From positions 62,001 through 126,000 of the forward strand of contig QPMI01000530.1 in NCBI GenBank assembly GCA_004431415.1: 64,000 nucleotides of DNA, written 5' to 3'. A program made the position numbers and the translations under genes. The DNA is from Cyanophora paradoxa (Eukaryota; Glaucocystophyceae; Cyanophorales; Cyanophoraceae). A model generated the notes under the pieces. It was not told the origin of the DNA. It saw only the letters and a list, made by a program, of their open reading frames with translations, and searched no databases. Position 1 is the first letter of the stretch, and each line of letters begins with the position of its first letter. This document shows positions 37,001-41,805 of this stretch, piece after piece.

Positions 37001-39095
37001 CTGCTGCGCCCAGCCCGTGCCAGCCGACCACCTGCGATCGCGAGCGCCAGCCCCAGCAGGTGAGGCAGCGACAGAGAATCCGCGCGGCGAGGACCGAAGC
37101 CGAACCGCCATGTTGCGCCGTAGGTCGGGTCGGGGTTCAAGTCTGTCGGGCCTTGGCCCCCCGTAACCTGAGCGCGCTTTCAGCCCGGGATTGCAACCCG
37201 CCCAAAGCGCCCCAACTCACCCAGACGAATCCTCCGAAGTGCGCGAGGGCGTGGCAGCAGAGGGGGGAGGGCATGGAGGGGAGGGCGGAAATCGCGGAAA
37301 TGTCCAGCGGCACGCTCCAGAACGCCGCCTCATAGGAATTCGCGTCGCTGACGCCGCCTGCGCCGCAGCCGAGTCGGAAACTCGCCATCGCGCCAGGGCG
37401 TGCTTATATTTAGACTCGAGGGGATCGCCATGTGCGCGCGCGCGGACCGCTGCAGTAGATGAAAGACGCGCCGTCCCACGCGCAGGCGATGCCGCGCGTG
37501 GGGGAGGGCAGCGAGACGGGCGCAGCGGTCCAGACGTCCGTGTCGACGTCGTAGATCTGCGAGCGGCTTGAGAACGACTGCGCTGAAAGAAAGGGCGGGG
37601 GGAAGGGCGGGGAGAGAGGGGAAGAGGCTCAAGGGTGAGGGGTGGGGCGGGGGGGGGGGAGAGGAGGGGGGGAGCTCGAGGGAGTAAGCGGGGCGGGGGG
37701 GGGGGGGGAGAGGGGGGGAGGAGCTCGAGGGAGTAAGCGGGCGGGGGGGGGGGGGAGGGGTAAGCGGGGGCGGAGGGCCTAGGTGTGAGAACGAGGGGAA
37801 GGGGAGGGGGCGGAAGGGTGCGGGAAGAGGAGAGGGAAGCGGGAGGGGAATGGGAGCGAGGAGGGGTGGGGGGCGGGGGGAAAGGGATAGGGGGATCCGG
37901 GGCGAGCCTGGATGAGGAAACGGGAAGGGAATGGGGGCGGGGGGAGGGAAGAGGAGAAGGGAGGGGGCGGGAGGGCGGGGATATAGGGAGGGGGGGGAGG
38001 GAGGGGGGGGGAGGGGGGGGCGGAGCTTAAGGCTGATCATGAGAGGTACGGTGGCAGGGGTGGGAGGTGGCAGGGGTGGGAAGGGCGAGTGGGAGAGGGG
38101 GGGGGGGGGGGGGGGGAGGTGGCCATGGGGGGGGGGGGGGCGGGGAGGGGGGGGGCAAGCGAGCCTGGATGTCGGAGAGGTGGGTCCAGCCGCTGCTGCC
38201 GTCGTCCACCGCGCCCCCGAACACGGCGAGCCGCCAGCCGCCGCCGCTCTTGAAGAACGCCCCGGCCGCGGCCCACCTTGCGGTCCACGCGCCCGTGGCG
38301 AGCTGGACCGTCTCCAATCCGTACGCCGCTGTGTGAAAGCTTTCTTTTCAGCGAAGCCCAAGAAGGGCGAGCAGAGAGGGGGGTCGCGTTATTTGACGGG
38401 AGGAGGGCCGGCCCGCGGGCGGGCGCGCCTGTGGTGAACGGGGAGGAAGAGTTGGAGGGAGAGGTCCCGACGGCGTTCGTCGCGTTGGCGCTGCACGAGT
38501 ACCTGAGGGCGCCGGCGCGAGTTTAGATTCGCCGCAGAGCAGATCGGAGAGCGGCGCAGGACAGGGCGCACGTGGTATTCAAGGCGAGGTCCGTCGCGCT
38601 GAGCAGCGCCTGCGCGTCGCCCGCCCCGACGGCGACCTGCCCCGTCCAGTCCACGGTCCCGCCCTCGCTCCTCTCGCAGCTGGCGGCGACGCTTTGGACG
38701 GGCGAGCCGCCATCGAGCCCCAGAGCGACTGTGACCGTCGCGGTTCGGAGGCGGACGTTGCCGACGGAGACGGAGGCTGGGGCGTCTGGGGCCGTTTGCC
38801 CCGCCGCCAGGTGCACCCAAGCGAAGAGGAAGAGGAGGAGGGGGAGGAGGATGAGAGGACGGGGCCGCGGCCTCCGTCTTGCGGCGGCCCCCGTCGCCCC
38901 GCCCCGTCGGATGGTGCCGAGTGGCGCCGCTCGCCGCTGGACGGGGAATGTACATGCGGTACGCGCAGCTATAGCTCGAACCCGAACGAGGCGTGCTCTT
39001 TTACGAGCGCGCTCGAGCTCGAGCTCCGTACCGCAGCTGCAGCTGCAGCCGCATGCATATGTCTCGATCGCCCCTGCGCATTCGACGATAAGCAA
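1..39095 (-). CDS. Giant modular secreted kelch/Fn3 protein, 3' end beyond the window
   Basis: Reading leftward, nearly all sequence from about 38.85 kb to position 1 is covered by short exons that join in phase. The order is signal-like peptide, Fn3-like domain, 13 kelch/GACGD/FTCTTC/Fn3 modules, a 19-repeat Fn3 array, then propeller-like, PAN-like, kelch and Kre9/KNH-like segments. Introns are mostly 50-300 nt, with donors such as gtgcgt or gtgagt and acceptors such as tgcag. I see only one N-terminal signal-like segment and no clear internal start or terminal stop, which favours a single gene of roughly 9,000 residues (rough estimate). Kelch and Fn3 folds bind proteins or glycans in known extracellular proteins; a surface adhesion or coat role is inference. 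It could also be two or three adjacent genes, for example split near 5.9 kb. The start codon is uncertain. Confidence 0.68.
1100..2184 (-). CDS. Kelch repeats in the C-terminal half of the giant gene
   Basis: Three exons hold classical kelch-type blades. HPVFGGLSDGAPTSSLHTYS with SSWTSIN and PAPRYGALLARAGDTTLFL lie at 1.95-2.15 kb. DAWSFELTSLQWSLVAP and FFVFGGVTSGEG lie at 1.68-1.85 kb. QVYVTGGYGPADEPVAASEL, FIYDVPLGSWMKLVPSG and FYVGG lie at 1.28-1.47 kb. Each has a GG doublet, a spaced aromatic-D and a W, as in kelch/galactose-oxidase propellers. These are closer to the textbook kelch consensus than the blades in the 13 modules. Confidence 0.66.
2150..3800 (-). CDS. Giant-gene segment with a LamG-like and a PAN-like region
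   Basis: Exons in this stretch encode TYAAVACLMDEDPATGC (3.75 kb), DAYFSGRLFAVVDGISVES (3.55 kb), FEAVANFTLVWNDPARWATA (3.4 kb), RYLQVRLGMSEGRWGVASL (3.25 kb) and a larger exon from about 3,125 down. That exon has LNVSVYTGGTGARRGWVALS and a Cys-containing end, ESMDECARACFSYSLPT, which resembles a PAN/apple or WSC cysteine pattern. ACIFGSSLFTVGLTVNSTIS follows at 2.3 kb. The concanavalin/LamG-like reading of FTVGLTVNSTISIRAFSF is a guess. Exon edges are approximate. Confidence 0.48.
3871..5893 (-). CDS. Post-array exons with a propeller-like segment
   Basis: Exons 5,719-5,893, 5,350-5,646, 4,041-5,287 and 3,871-3,990 join in phase to the Fn3 array. The first two encode YPFYGEPIEQNVLATIVYDP and TLRRALLQYAQDSVSVD, with no family I recognise. 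The 1.25-kb exon contains repeated beta-rich stretches such as KSMFFVALEGDEADRTFVAL, ERAVIFVGSRDASLYRVLV and KSFAVSPDEQYVLVLSTTG. These look like WD40 or lactonase-type propeller blades, but no diagnostic residues are clear. The following exon continues as VSVANMRPVLSFTASNP and, through donor gtgcgc, joins GTYAAVACLMDEDP. Confidence 0.6.
5972..12027 (-). CDS. Single 6,056-nt exon encoding 19 Fn3-like repeats
   Basis: The acceptor gcgcag/GGTTCTAC is at 12,027 and the donor CTCG/gtgcga at 5,972. The exon is open throughout and encodes 19 repeats of about 101 residues, separated by linkers such as FITIPEPP. Each repeat has PRNATL or similar, FxYNGGxxI, a Cys, GLxPNTTYxCxANATN and SAGTS, which fits an Fn3-like beta-sandwich with conserved Cys. 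Sequons are dense. Repeats 3-7 alternate two types and repeats 8-15 cycle through three types, matching the 609-bp and 915-bp DNA tandem duplications. The exon is far longer than the typical 50-300 nt exons of the modules. Confidence 0.82.
7490..9885 (-). repeat. 915-bp near-identical tandem repeat, about 2.6 copies
   Basis: Stretches at 8,298 and 9,213, and at 7,897 and 8,812, match almost base for base at an offset of 915 bp. Each unit is 305 codons and covers three Fn3-like repeats. The array keeps frame. A few substitutions distinguish the copies, so amplification is recent. Confidence 0.9.
9885..11470 (-). repeat. 609-bp near-identical tandem repeat, about 2.6 copies
   Basis: Stretches at 10,161, 10,770 and 11,379 align at an offset of 609 bp (203 codons, two Fn3-like repeats). 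Similarity fades at about 11,470. It abuts the 915-bp array inside the same exon. Confidence 0.88.
12100..13415 (-). CDS. Module 13 of the giant gene, leading into the Fn3 array
   Basis: The kelch-like start contains PGSFAGRQDVAGVLFRNATG, LLIIGGMTQSQ and VHVYDSGG near 13.3 kb. DAWSTSSVTQPMNARAAAC, GYVWCSGGFD and SFWRFPVSLSSREDMPPMPV follow near 13.05 kb. RWSETTGWVTESIAPGLF and KLYIGWAANATSASIQ lie near 12.7 kb. A single exon then joins GELDLASPPPKSWRQVVSL, LIGACGEYVLWMQRSHQP, LIDPACA and FGSDFFTCTTCA (12,206-12,585); the intron that usually separates the last two blocks is absent, as in module 9. The Fn3 slot is occupied by the first repeat of the large array exon. Confidence 0.62.
13470..15350 (-). 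CDS. Module 12 of the giant gene, with an extra intron in the GCGD block
   Basis: The kelch-like start contains FSGRYMGAGVLFYNETG, VLVVGGATVAGG and EAYVF near 15.25 kb. NTWEQVAITAPVAARSTSC, ATIFCTGGYTGSSGSSAFW and SFPTSMSIRTNQAPIP follow near 14.95 kb, then FLWLTGGTAGG near 14.79 kb and RWSIRSGWSLETVAASS near 14.63 kb. The conserved block is split: MLSGCGD ends at 14,252, a 64-nt intron follows (14,188-14,251), and LLMWVGMSYRPVLIDPESA resumes at 14,187. No other module has an intron there. YGSDTFTCTMCA lies near 13.98 kb. The closing Fn3 (13,470-13,790) has LRFNGGLPADSVSATC and NTTYSCTANATIGGS. Confidence 0.64.
15413..17284 (-). CDS. Module 11 of the giant gene
   Basis: The kelch-like start contains TGFFAGRWFTGGTAFYNGTG, LLLAGGSTSG and IFVYDTG near 17.15 kb. 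DSWSAAGVTLPVAARNVAC and GRIYCAG follow near 17.0 kb, FWSYPVSLTSRTDTHPDLP near 16.83 kb, and RWSEATGWVTEAAAAGAPP near 16.55 kb. The fifth exon ends with TA/gtgcgt near 16,379, joining in phase to EVDLTVSGPRTWRTVATL. The conserved block is VLGTCGDYLLVGVKGLRP and LVEPSG near 16.15 kb. YASDYYTCTTFV lies near 15.95 kb. The closing Fn3 (15,413-15,735) has RFRYNSGQWITGAAASC and NTTYVCTANATNALGTS. Confidence 0.63.
17343..18979 (-). CDS. Module 10 of the giant gene (reference module)
   Basis: This module shows the common architecture best. Exons by position: 18,812-18,979 (GPFAGRWSPAGVLFRN, LAVIGG); 18,509-18,756 (SNTWYTPNVTIPAG, STIFCTGG, FFSFPVTFTRRTDL); 18,325-18,451 (ITGG, LLRYSETELWVTE); 18,203-18,253 (WYAGWGTGTPAGSTNI); 17,992-18,146 (EIDLAASGTKSWRLVTTL, VLGACGDMLLHVGRGYKP, LIDPM); 17,836-17,935 (YDSDQFTCTLC); about 17,726-17,780 (ASAYRISGA); and 17,343-17,654 (Fn3, NTTYTCSANATD). 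The GG doublets followed by Y/F-D and W are kelch hallmarks. I do not recognise the GACGD and FTCTLC blocks as a named family. The coding length is about 400 residues. Confidence 0.68.
19048..20785 (-). CDS. Module 9 of the giant gene (two blocks fused in one exon)
   Basis: The kelch-like exon near 20.65 kb contains AMFRNGTSGLKMLLTGGAVS and KVYFYDVG. DTWHNASIAQPFVGRSAAC and GFIYCSGASG follow near 20.5 kb, FWRYDVALTYAELLADMPQ near 20.3 kb, and FRWSEATGWLSETPSGS near 20.1 kb. The conserved block is VLGACGERLVVAFRP near 19.66 kb. It reads straight on into YASDELTCTTFAAT (19.5 kb) with no intron, although most other modules have an intron between these blocks. The closing Fn3 (19,048-19,360) has FRYNGGQWITSAAAMC and NTTYTCTANATNALGTS. 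Confidence 0.62.
20839..22508 (-). CDS. Module 8 of the giant gene
   Basis: The kelch-like start contains VGAAVFRNGSSSSGVKILSS, then STWSTAGATQPSASRNAAC and GYIWCSG near 22.2 kb. LMCTGGYNGAPMTNFWRYP and VSLAYREDLPPMPIGMFGHC follow near 22.0-22.1 kb. RWTSQAGWVADSIVGG lies near 21.8 kb and LYIGWGQSAGTAAIQ near 21.7 kb. The conserved block is GLGACGDYLLWARQYYRP at 21.5 kb. FVSDSFTCSMCAS lies near 21.27 kb. The closing Fn3 (20,839-21,150) has VYFRYFGGASVLSVAASC and NTTYTCTANATASLGTS. Confidence 0.62.
22564..24466 (-). CDS. Module 7 of the giant gene
   Basis: The kelch-like exon near 24.35 kb contains GRFKLAVVGGSTDGAG and VQIFDLS. TTTWQTATATLPANLRNSAC and VYCSG follow near 24.15 kb, then LFWRFPTSFASRTDLPNMPL near 24.0 kb. 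LRWSLATGWLTESLSGGS lies near 23.7 kb and KWYFGWASGSPSI near 23.58 kb. The conserved block is VLGTCGGLLVLVGYGIRP and LIDPLNT near 23.3 kb. YGSHPFTCLTCVGY lies near 23.07 kb. The closing Fn3 (22,564-22,880) has RLTFNGGVPVDSVAASC and NTTYTCTANATIGSN. The donor before SELDLG is TA/gttcgt, giving an in-frame TAG if the intron is retained. Confidence 0.62.
24535..26800 (-). CDS. Module 6 of the giant gene
   Basis: The kelch-like exon at 26.6-26.8 kb contains GGFKMAFVGGSENLG and ISVFDLEANSWSLANATLP, then DENPAGYIYCLG near 26.45 kb and FSRFPTTLDRREDLELSP near 26.3 kb. ILRWSASASWRIETVAV lies near 25.88 kb. The conserved block reads LLAACGDLLLHAGRGYSP and ILISPTG at 25.26-25.32 kb. YGSEAFACLTC follows near 25.1 kb. 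The closing Fn3 (24,535-24,860) has NGSPPVSITNVTANC and NTTYSCSAVASN. The intron near 26 kb holds an imperfect local duplication, and a G8 run lies at about 25.07 kb. Confidence 0.6.
25925..26100. repeat. Imperfect intronic duplication of about 80-90 bp
   Basis: Two stretches share the order gtgctctgcgg, a gggcgag segment, and aaagaaccggcac followed by ccatagctcggagcg-like sequence, near 25,928-26,000 and 26,010-26,115. The area lies between module 6 exons. Confidence 0.4.
26869..28522 (-). CDS. Module 5 of the giant gene
   Basis: The kelch-like start contains GAGVLFQNATSGFQLAVIGG, then RVWIYDVDSNLWWIPAAAMP, VACAWDFSQLGWVYC and FWRYPTSFAYYTSLAALP across 28.06-28.45 kb. HKWSEATGWTLEASSS and SRWFFGWTSLTGSASI sit near 27.9 kb. 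The conserved block is VLGACGDYLLWTQYLSNGRG with YRPLLIE near 27.5 kb. YDSDAFSCLTV lies near 27.33 kb. The closing Fn3 (26,869-27,180) has ARLRFNNGVPTLSASGTC and NTTYSCSMNATN. Confidence 0.62.
28581..30630 (-). CDS. Module 4 of the giant gene
   Basis: The kelch-like exon near 30.5 kb contains FTLFRDENGRVKLISVGGMY and VLVFDVESRTWTNLTATR. TIYCSGGYNRRTF and NFWSYSVSC follow at 30.25 kb, VLHSYGGKVWVAGRDYDVN near 29.97 kb, and WSPETGWVREAPTF near 29.85 kb. The conserved block reads GVLGACGDGFLMWTG and IIDPVGE at about 29.4 kb. MYGSEPFTCTLCVNALNA lies near 29.1 kb. The closing Fn3 (28,581-28,900) includes VIHFRYNGGVSIDSVAASC and NTTYVCTATATN. Confidence 0.6.
30742..32730 (-). CDS. Module 3 of the giant gene (divergent)
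   Basis: A kelch-like start (AGVLFRDPAG and QQFLIVG) near 32.65 kb is followed by VQLYDIGSDSWSTPAVTLP and TSCAWDE at 32.4 kb, and by FFWSFDTALTTRTDLAPSF near 32.2 kb. KWCARESRLSYRSSAWWAG lies near 31.75 kb. The conserved block is recognisable but degenerate: CFGACGPYLMILQRAVITRL at 31.4 kb lacks the usual RGYRPxLIDP. FASESFSCIAFV matches the FTCTTC block. The closing Fn3 (30,742-31,100) has NTSYMCSANATN. This is the least conserved copy, and some exon edges here are uncertain. Confidence 0.52.
32783..34612 (-). CDS. Module 2 of the giant gene
   Basis: The first exon reads ATELSSGPFLGRTYSAGV and WKLAVIGGQT, then IYIYDVNSDSWSNATATLP, a typical kelch blade with a GG doublet and Y/F-D-x3-W. A short exon gives FVYCTG near 34.3 kb, followed by FFARFPVSFAYRDDLSRM. 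GWVEETVGNSAAF and KWYVGWGASSPSAAI lie at 33.6-33.8 kb. The block SEIDLSLPSNTKSWRLAATL runs to VFGACGSMLIYWV and LIDPASA at 33.3-33.5 kb. YGTDSASCTTWV and a single Fn3 domain (32,783-33,090) with NTTYACTASASN close the module. Intron positions match the other modules. Confidence 0.62.
34678..38328 (-). CDS. Module 1: kelch-like segment, GACGE block, five Fn3 repeats
   Basis: The module starts at 38,328 with LETVQLATG and a kelch-like GG doublet (LAVFGGAV). It continues with IYDVDTDVWTAAPVSLP and CAWDGASFIYCSG near 37.5 kb, FWSVPLDISAISALPSMP near 37.3 kb, and WSAGTGWAQQ near 37.0 kb. The conserved block reads VVGACGELLLWAGRGFKP, then LIDP, at about 36.6 kb. YGSDASSCLACA follows near 36.4 kb. 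It closes with one 1,521-nt exon (34,678-36,198) holding five Fn3-like repeats with sequons such as PRNATV and NTTY. Other modules close with a single Fn3, so this exon is a local expansion. The intron between the first two kelch exons contains a long polypyrimidine tract (on the coding strand); I could not fix its donor. Confidence 0.62.
37575..38160. repeat. Long polypurine (G/A) tract in an intron of module 1
   Basis: About 580 bp on the plus strand is almost entirely G and A, with many G runs; on the coding strand it is C/T. It contains internal near-repeats such as ggaggagctcgagggagtaa around 37.67-37.73 kb. It sits in the intron between the first two kelch exons of module 1. Confidence 0.85.
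38429..39095 (-). CDS. Signal-like peptide and first Fn3-like domain of the giant gene
   Basis: The frame contains a strong hydrophobic core (LILLPLLLFLFAWVHLAAGQ) followed by TAPDAPASVSV, where an Fn3-like domain begins. This looks like a signal peptide and cleavage region. The only in-frame ATG, at 39,095, lies about 80 residues upstream, so the true start may be in an unseen upstream exon. The Fn3 domain is interrupted by an intron at 38,503-38,571, whose removal restores NTTYSCSANATN; without splicing the frame hits a stop. The next intron, 38,329-38,428, appears to be GC-AG (donor CACAG/GCGCGC) and joins in phase to the first kelch exon. Confidence 0.6.
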
Positions 39096-39119
39096 GCGCT
39101 CAATTATCGCACTCAGGGG

Positions 39120-39300
39120 AGGGGGGGCGGGGGGGAGGGGGGGGGGGGGGGGCGGTGGGAAGGAGGGGGACGGCGCGGGGAAGCGGGGCGGGTGGGGGTG
39201 GGGGAGTTAATTAAAGAGAAGGGAGCGCGGCGGAGAGGAGGGAGCGGAGAAATGGGGGGGGGAGAAGGGGGGGCATTAGGCCTGCCACTTCCAGGCTGGC
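39120..39300. repeat. G-run-rich stretch upstream of the giant gene
   Basis: The plus strand shows repeated runs of G (up to about 14) between 39,120 and 39,270, followed by ordinary sequence. It lies just 5' of the signal-peptide segment and could be 5' UTR, intron or promoter sequence. Confidence 0.5.
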
Positions 39301-41800
39301 CAGGGGACCTATGTAAAGACTAAAAGACGGAAACTTAACGGAACCGCGGCAGTTACGGCTCAGCGGCTAGCGGGCCTGGATAGGGGGCGGCTTCGGGTTG
39401 GGATGCCCGGCGGGAAACTTATATAATTATAATTAGGACCGCCGGCGAGCTCTGGCGAGCTTCCGGGAGGGGGAAGGGGTTGGGGGCGGGCGAGAACGCA
39501 CGTGGACCCGATCTAGAAGCGCAGAACGAAGCTGTCGACTCGACTTGGGCCCGCGGCCGTCGACTCGGCGCGCGGGGCGCCGGCGATCGCGATCGCGGGC
39601 GGCCAGCGAGCGAGCAGCAGCAGCAGCAGCAGCTGGTCATGTGGGGGCCTGCGAGCGCATAATGATCAGATGATGACAGCCGGGCCGGGGCCGCCGGGGC
39701 GACGAGCTCAAAAGTTGGGCGCACTCTTGTGTCCCGTTTCAAGTTTGCTGCTGCTGGCCGGCCTGCTGCACGCGTCCGCCCTACGTATGCAGCTGCGCAT
39801 GCATATAGGGAGCAGAGGGCTTCGCCATGCTTCAGTCAGCGACATTCTCTGGCATTCGAAGTTCATCATGATCGTGAGCTCTCGCCCTAAAGCTACTCGT
39901 GCGTCGGGCTGAGGCCTAGCTAGCCTCTAGCTATCGCCGAGTCGGCTTTAGCTGCAAGTTGCCTGTAACTTAGTAACGCTGGCCATGGTCGCGGAAGCCA
40001 GGGGCCGGTACTCGCCGACGAGACTAGGGAATCGCCGCGCCGACTCGGCGAGCGCGCCCAAGCTTAAGCTTTAGGCTTGCGTATACCAGCTGCAGCTGAC
40101 TCGCAGTGAGCCGCGCGCTACCAGCTGCAGGCCTTGGCCGACTCGGCGATCACCGCGCATGCGCTGCGCATGCAGCCGCGGCCTCAGTGAGCTGCACAGC
40201 TGCACATGCAGCCTGCATGACCGTCGTACCGTCGGACATCGATCCGACTCGGCGATGCTGCTGCTGCACTGCAGGCTGCTGCGCGCATGCACTGCACTGC
40301 GGCAGCTGGCAGCTCAGCGGCAGCTGCGGCAGCTGCTGCAATGCAACTTGCCAAGTTGGCATTAACTTGGCAAGAAAAGCCTGCAACCTGCACTGTGCAG
40401 GCTGCAGGCTGCAGCCTGCAGGCTGCAGCCTGCAGCAGCAGTGCAGCTGCATGCAGCGCAGCCCGGCCGTTATCGAAGCTCAGCAGTGCACTATACGGTA
40501 CCCCCGGCTTGCCCCGAATCTTCATCGCAACGACGCAATCTCGTATTCGGAAGATTCAATGATTGACTGTTGCCAGGGCCGGGCAAATCGCACCGATTCG
40601 CGATCGCGCGCCGCTTTAATTCCGCGCGGCGCGCGCATGCGCGCGGGGCCATTGCGGGCCAGGGCGCAACTGATTCGGCGATCGCGATCACGGAGCGTGA
40701 CAATCACCCGCACCCGGCAGGCGGCGATGGATCTTGAATCTTGACTTGCAATTATTGCAATCATGAATCATCTTTAGAAGATTGCCCAAGATGATCGTCC
40801 ACGTGAATCGGTTCGTCTTGAACGTCTTCACTGATATTTATCGAAGAGTCAACCCATCGCGATCGCGATCGATCGTGCATGATGACCGTCGGACGGTGCA
40901 CGTGCATCGGCCGATGAGCCCTCGGCCGCGGAGACGCGAATCGCGAGTGGATTCGCGACTCAGACTCCGAGGCTCGCGATCGGCGATGACTCGGACCACT
41001 CGCCGGGACCGTGACTCGGTATTACCGGTAGATCGTCTCACAGTCTCTCACAGAGTCTCACTGCAGCTGAGCCTGAGTCCGGGCGGGGAGTCGCCGGGGA
41101 CCGGCGGCGGCGCCGGCGGGCCGCGGGCCCCGGCCGCGGGCCGCGGGCGGCGGGCCCCGGGCGCCGGCGGGCCGCGGCCGGGCCGGCGGCGGCGCGGCGG
41201 GCCCCAGCGCGGCCGGCCCTCGGGGCCCGAGTCGGGGGACCGTCGGACCGCGGCCGGCGCCCGGATTCCCGGCCGGCGCCGCGGATCATCGGATCATCGG
41301 ATATCGATGACCCTCGCCCAGTCGACGACTCGACGTCGGATCACAGATTCCGGCGGTCCCCCCTCTAATTTGAAGTTGCATTAACAAGTTTGTAAGGGCC
41401 ACTGGGCCAATTACTGCCAAATTTACTGGTTGGCCAACTTGCCAAGCTGCCAAGTTGGCATTCAAAATACTTGGCAAAGCCCGGCCGCATGTGCCGGCCT
41501 GCAGGGCCGCAGCCTGGCAGTGCCCCGCACATCATGCCGCCACTGGCCCGCCAGTACTAGCCAGGCTAGCCTACTAGCTATTTAGTAACACGCTAAAGCT
41601 TAAGCGTTGCTACTAGGGAGCACACATGTACGTTAATTTGAAACGCTAAAGCTAGAGCCTAGAGGCTACAATTAAAGCCTACAAGCTCAGCTTAGTAAGT
41701 AAGCAAAGGTAGGCCCAGGAGGCCTGGAGCGTTGGGAGCTGTGCTGCCGGAGGGGCGAGCTAATTCCAGGCTCGAAGCGCTCCGAAACTGCAGCTAGAGC
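39300..41800. other. Palindrome-rich spacer without a supported gene
   Basis: About 2.5 kb contains no exon I can support. It is dense in self-complementary words: CTGCAG, GCATGC, GCGATCGC, AGCTGCAGCT, and repeated GACTCGGCGA with its partner. Near 40.35 and 41.44 kb the inverted-repeat word TTGCCAAGTTGGCATT recurs. At 41.09-41.28 kb the sequence is almost pure G/C with GGCC/CCGG palindromes. ORFs here look like composition artefacts. The spacer lies between the 5' end of the giant gene and the 3' end of the C2 gene. Confidence 0.6.
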
Positions 41801-41805
41801 TAGCC

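Noticed and set aside
37600-38150. CRISPR-like or satellite array
   Set aside because: Repeats are irregular G/A runs without constant repeats and unique spacers.
37330-38361. Minus-strand Pro-rich ORF of 343 codons
   Set aside because: It is a translation of the intronic C/T tract; the true flanking exons read in another frame with kelch motifs.
40106-41384. ORFs rich in Cys, Ala and Arg in the palindrome-rich spacer
   Set aside because: They reflect repeated CTGCAG and GCGATCGC words, with no splice-consistent extension or domain motif.
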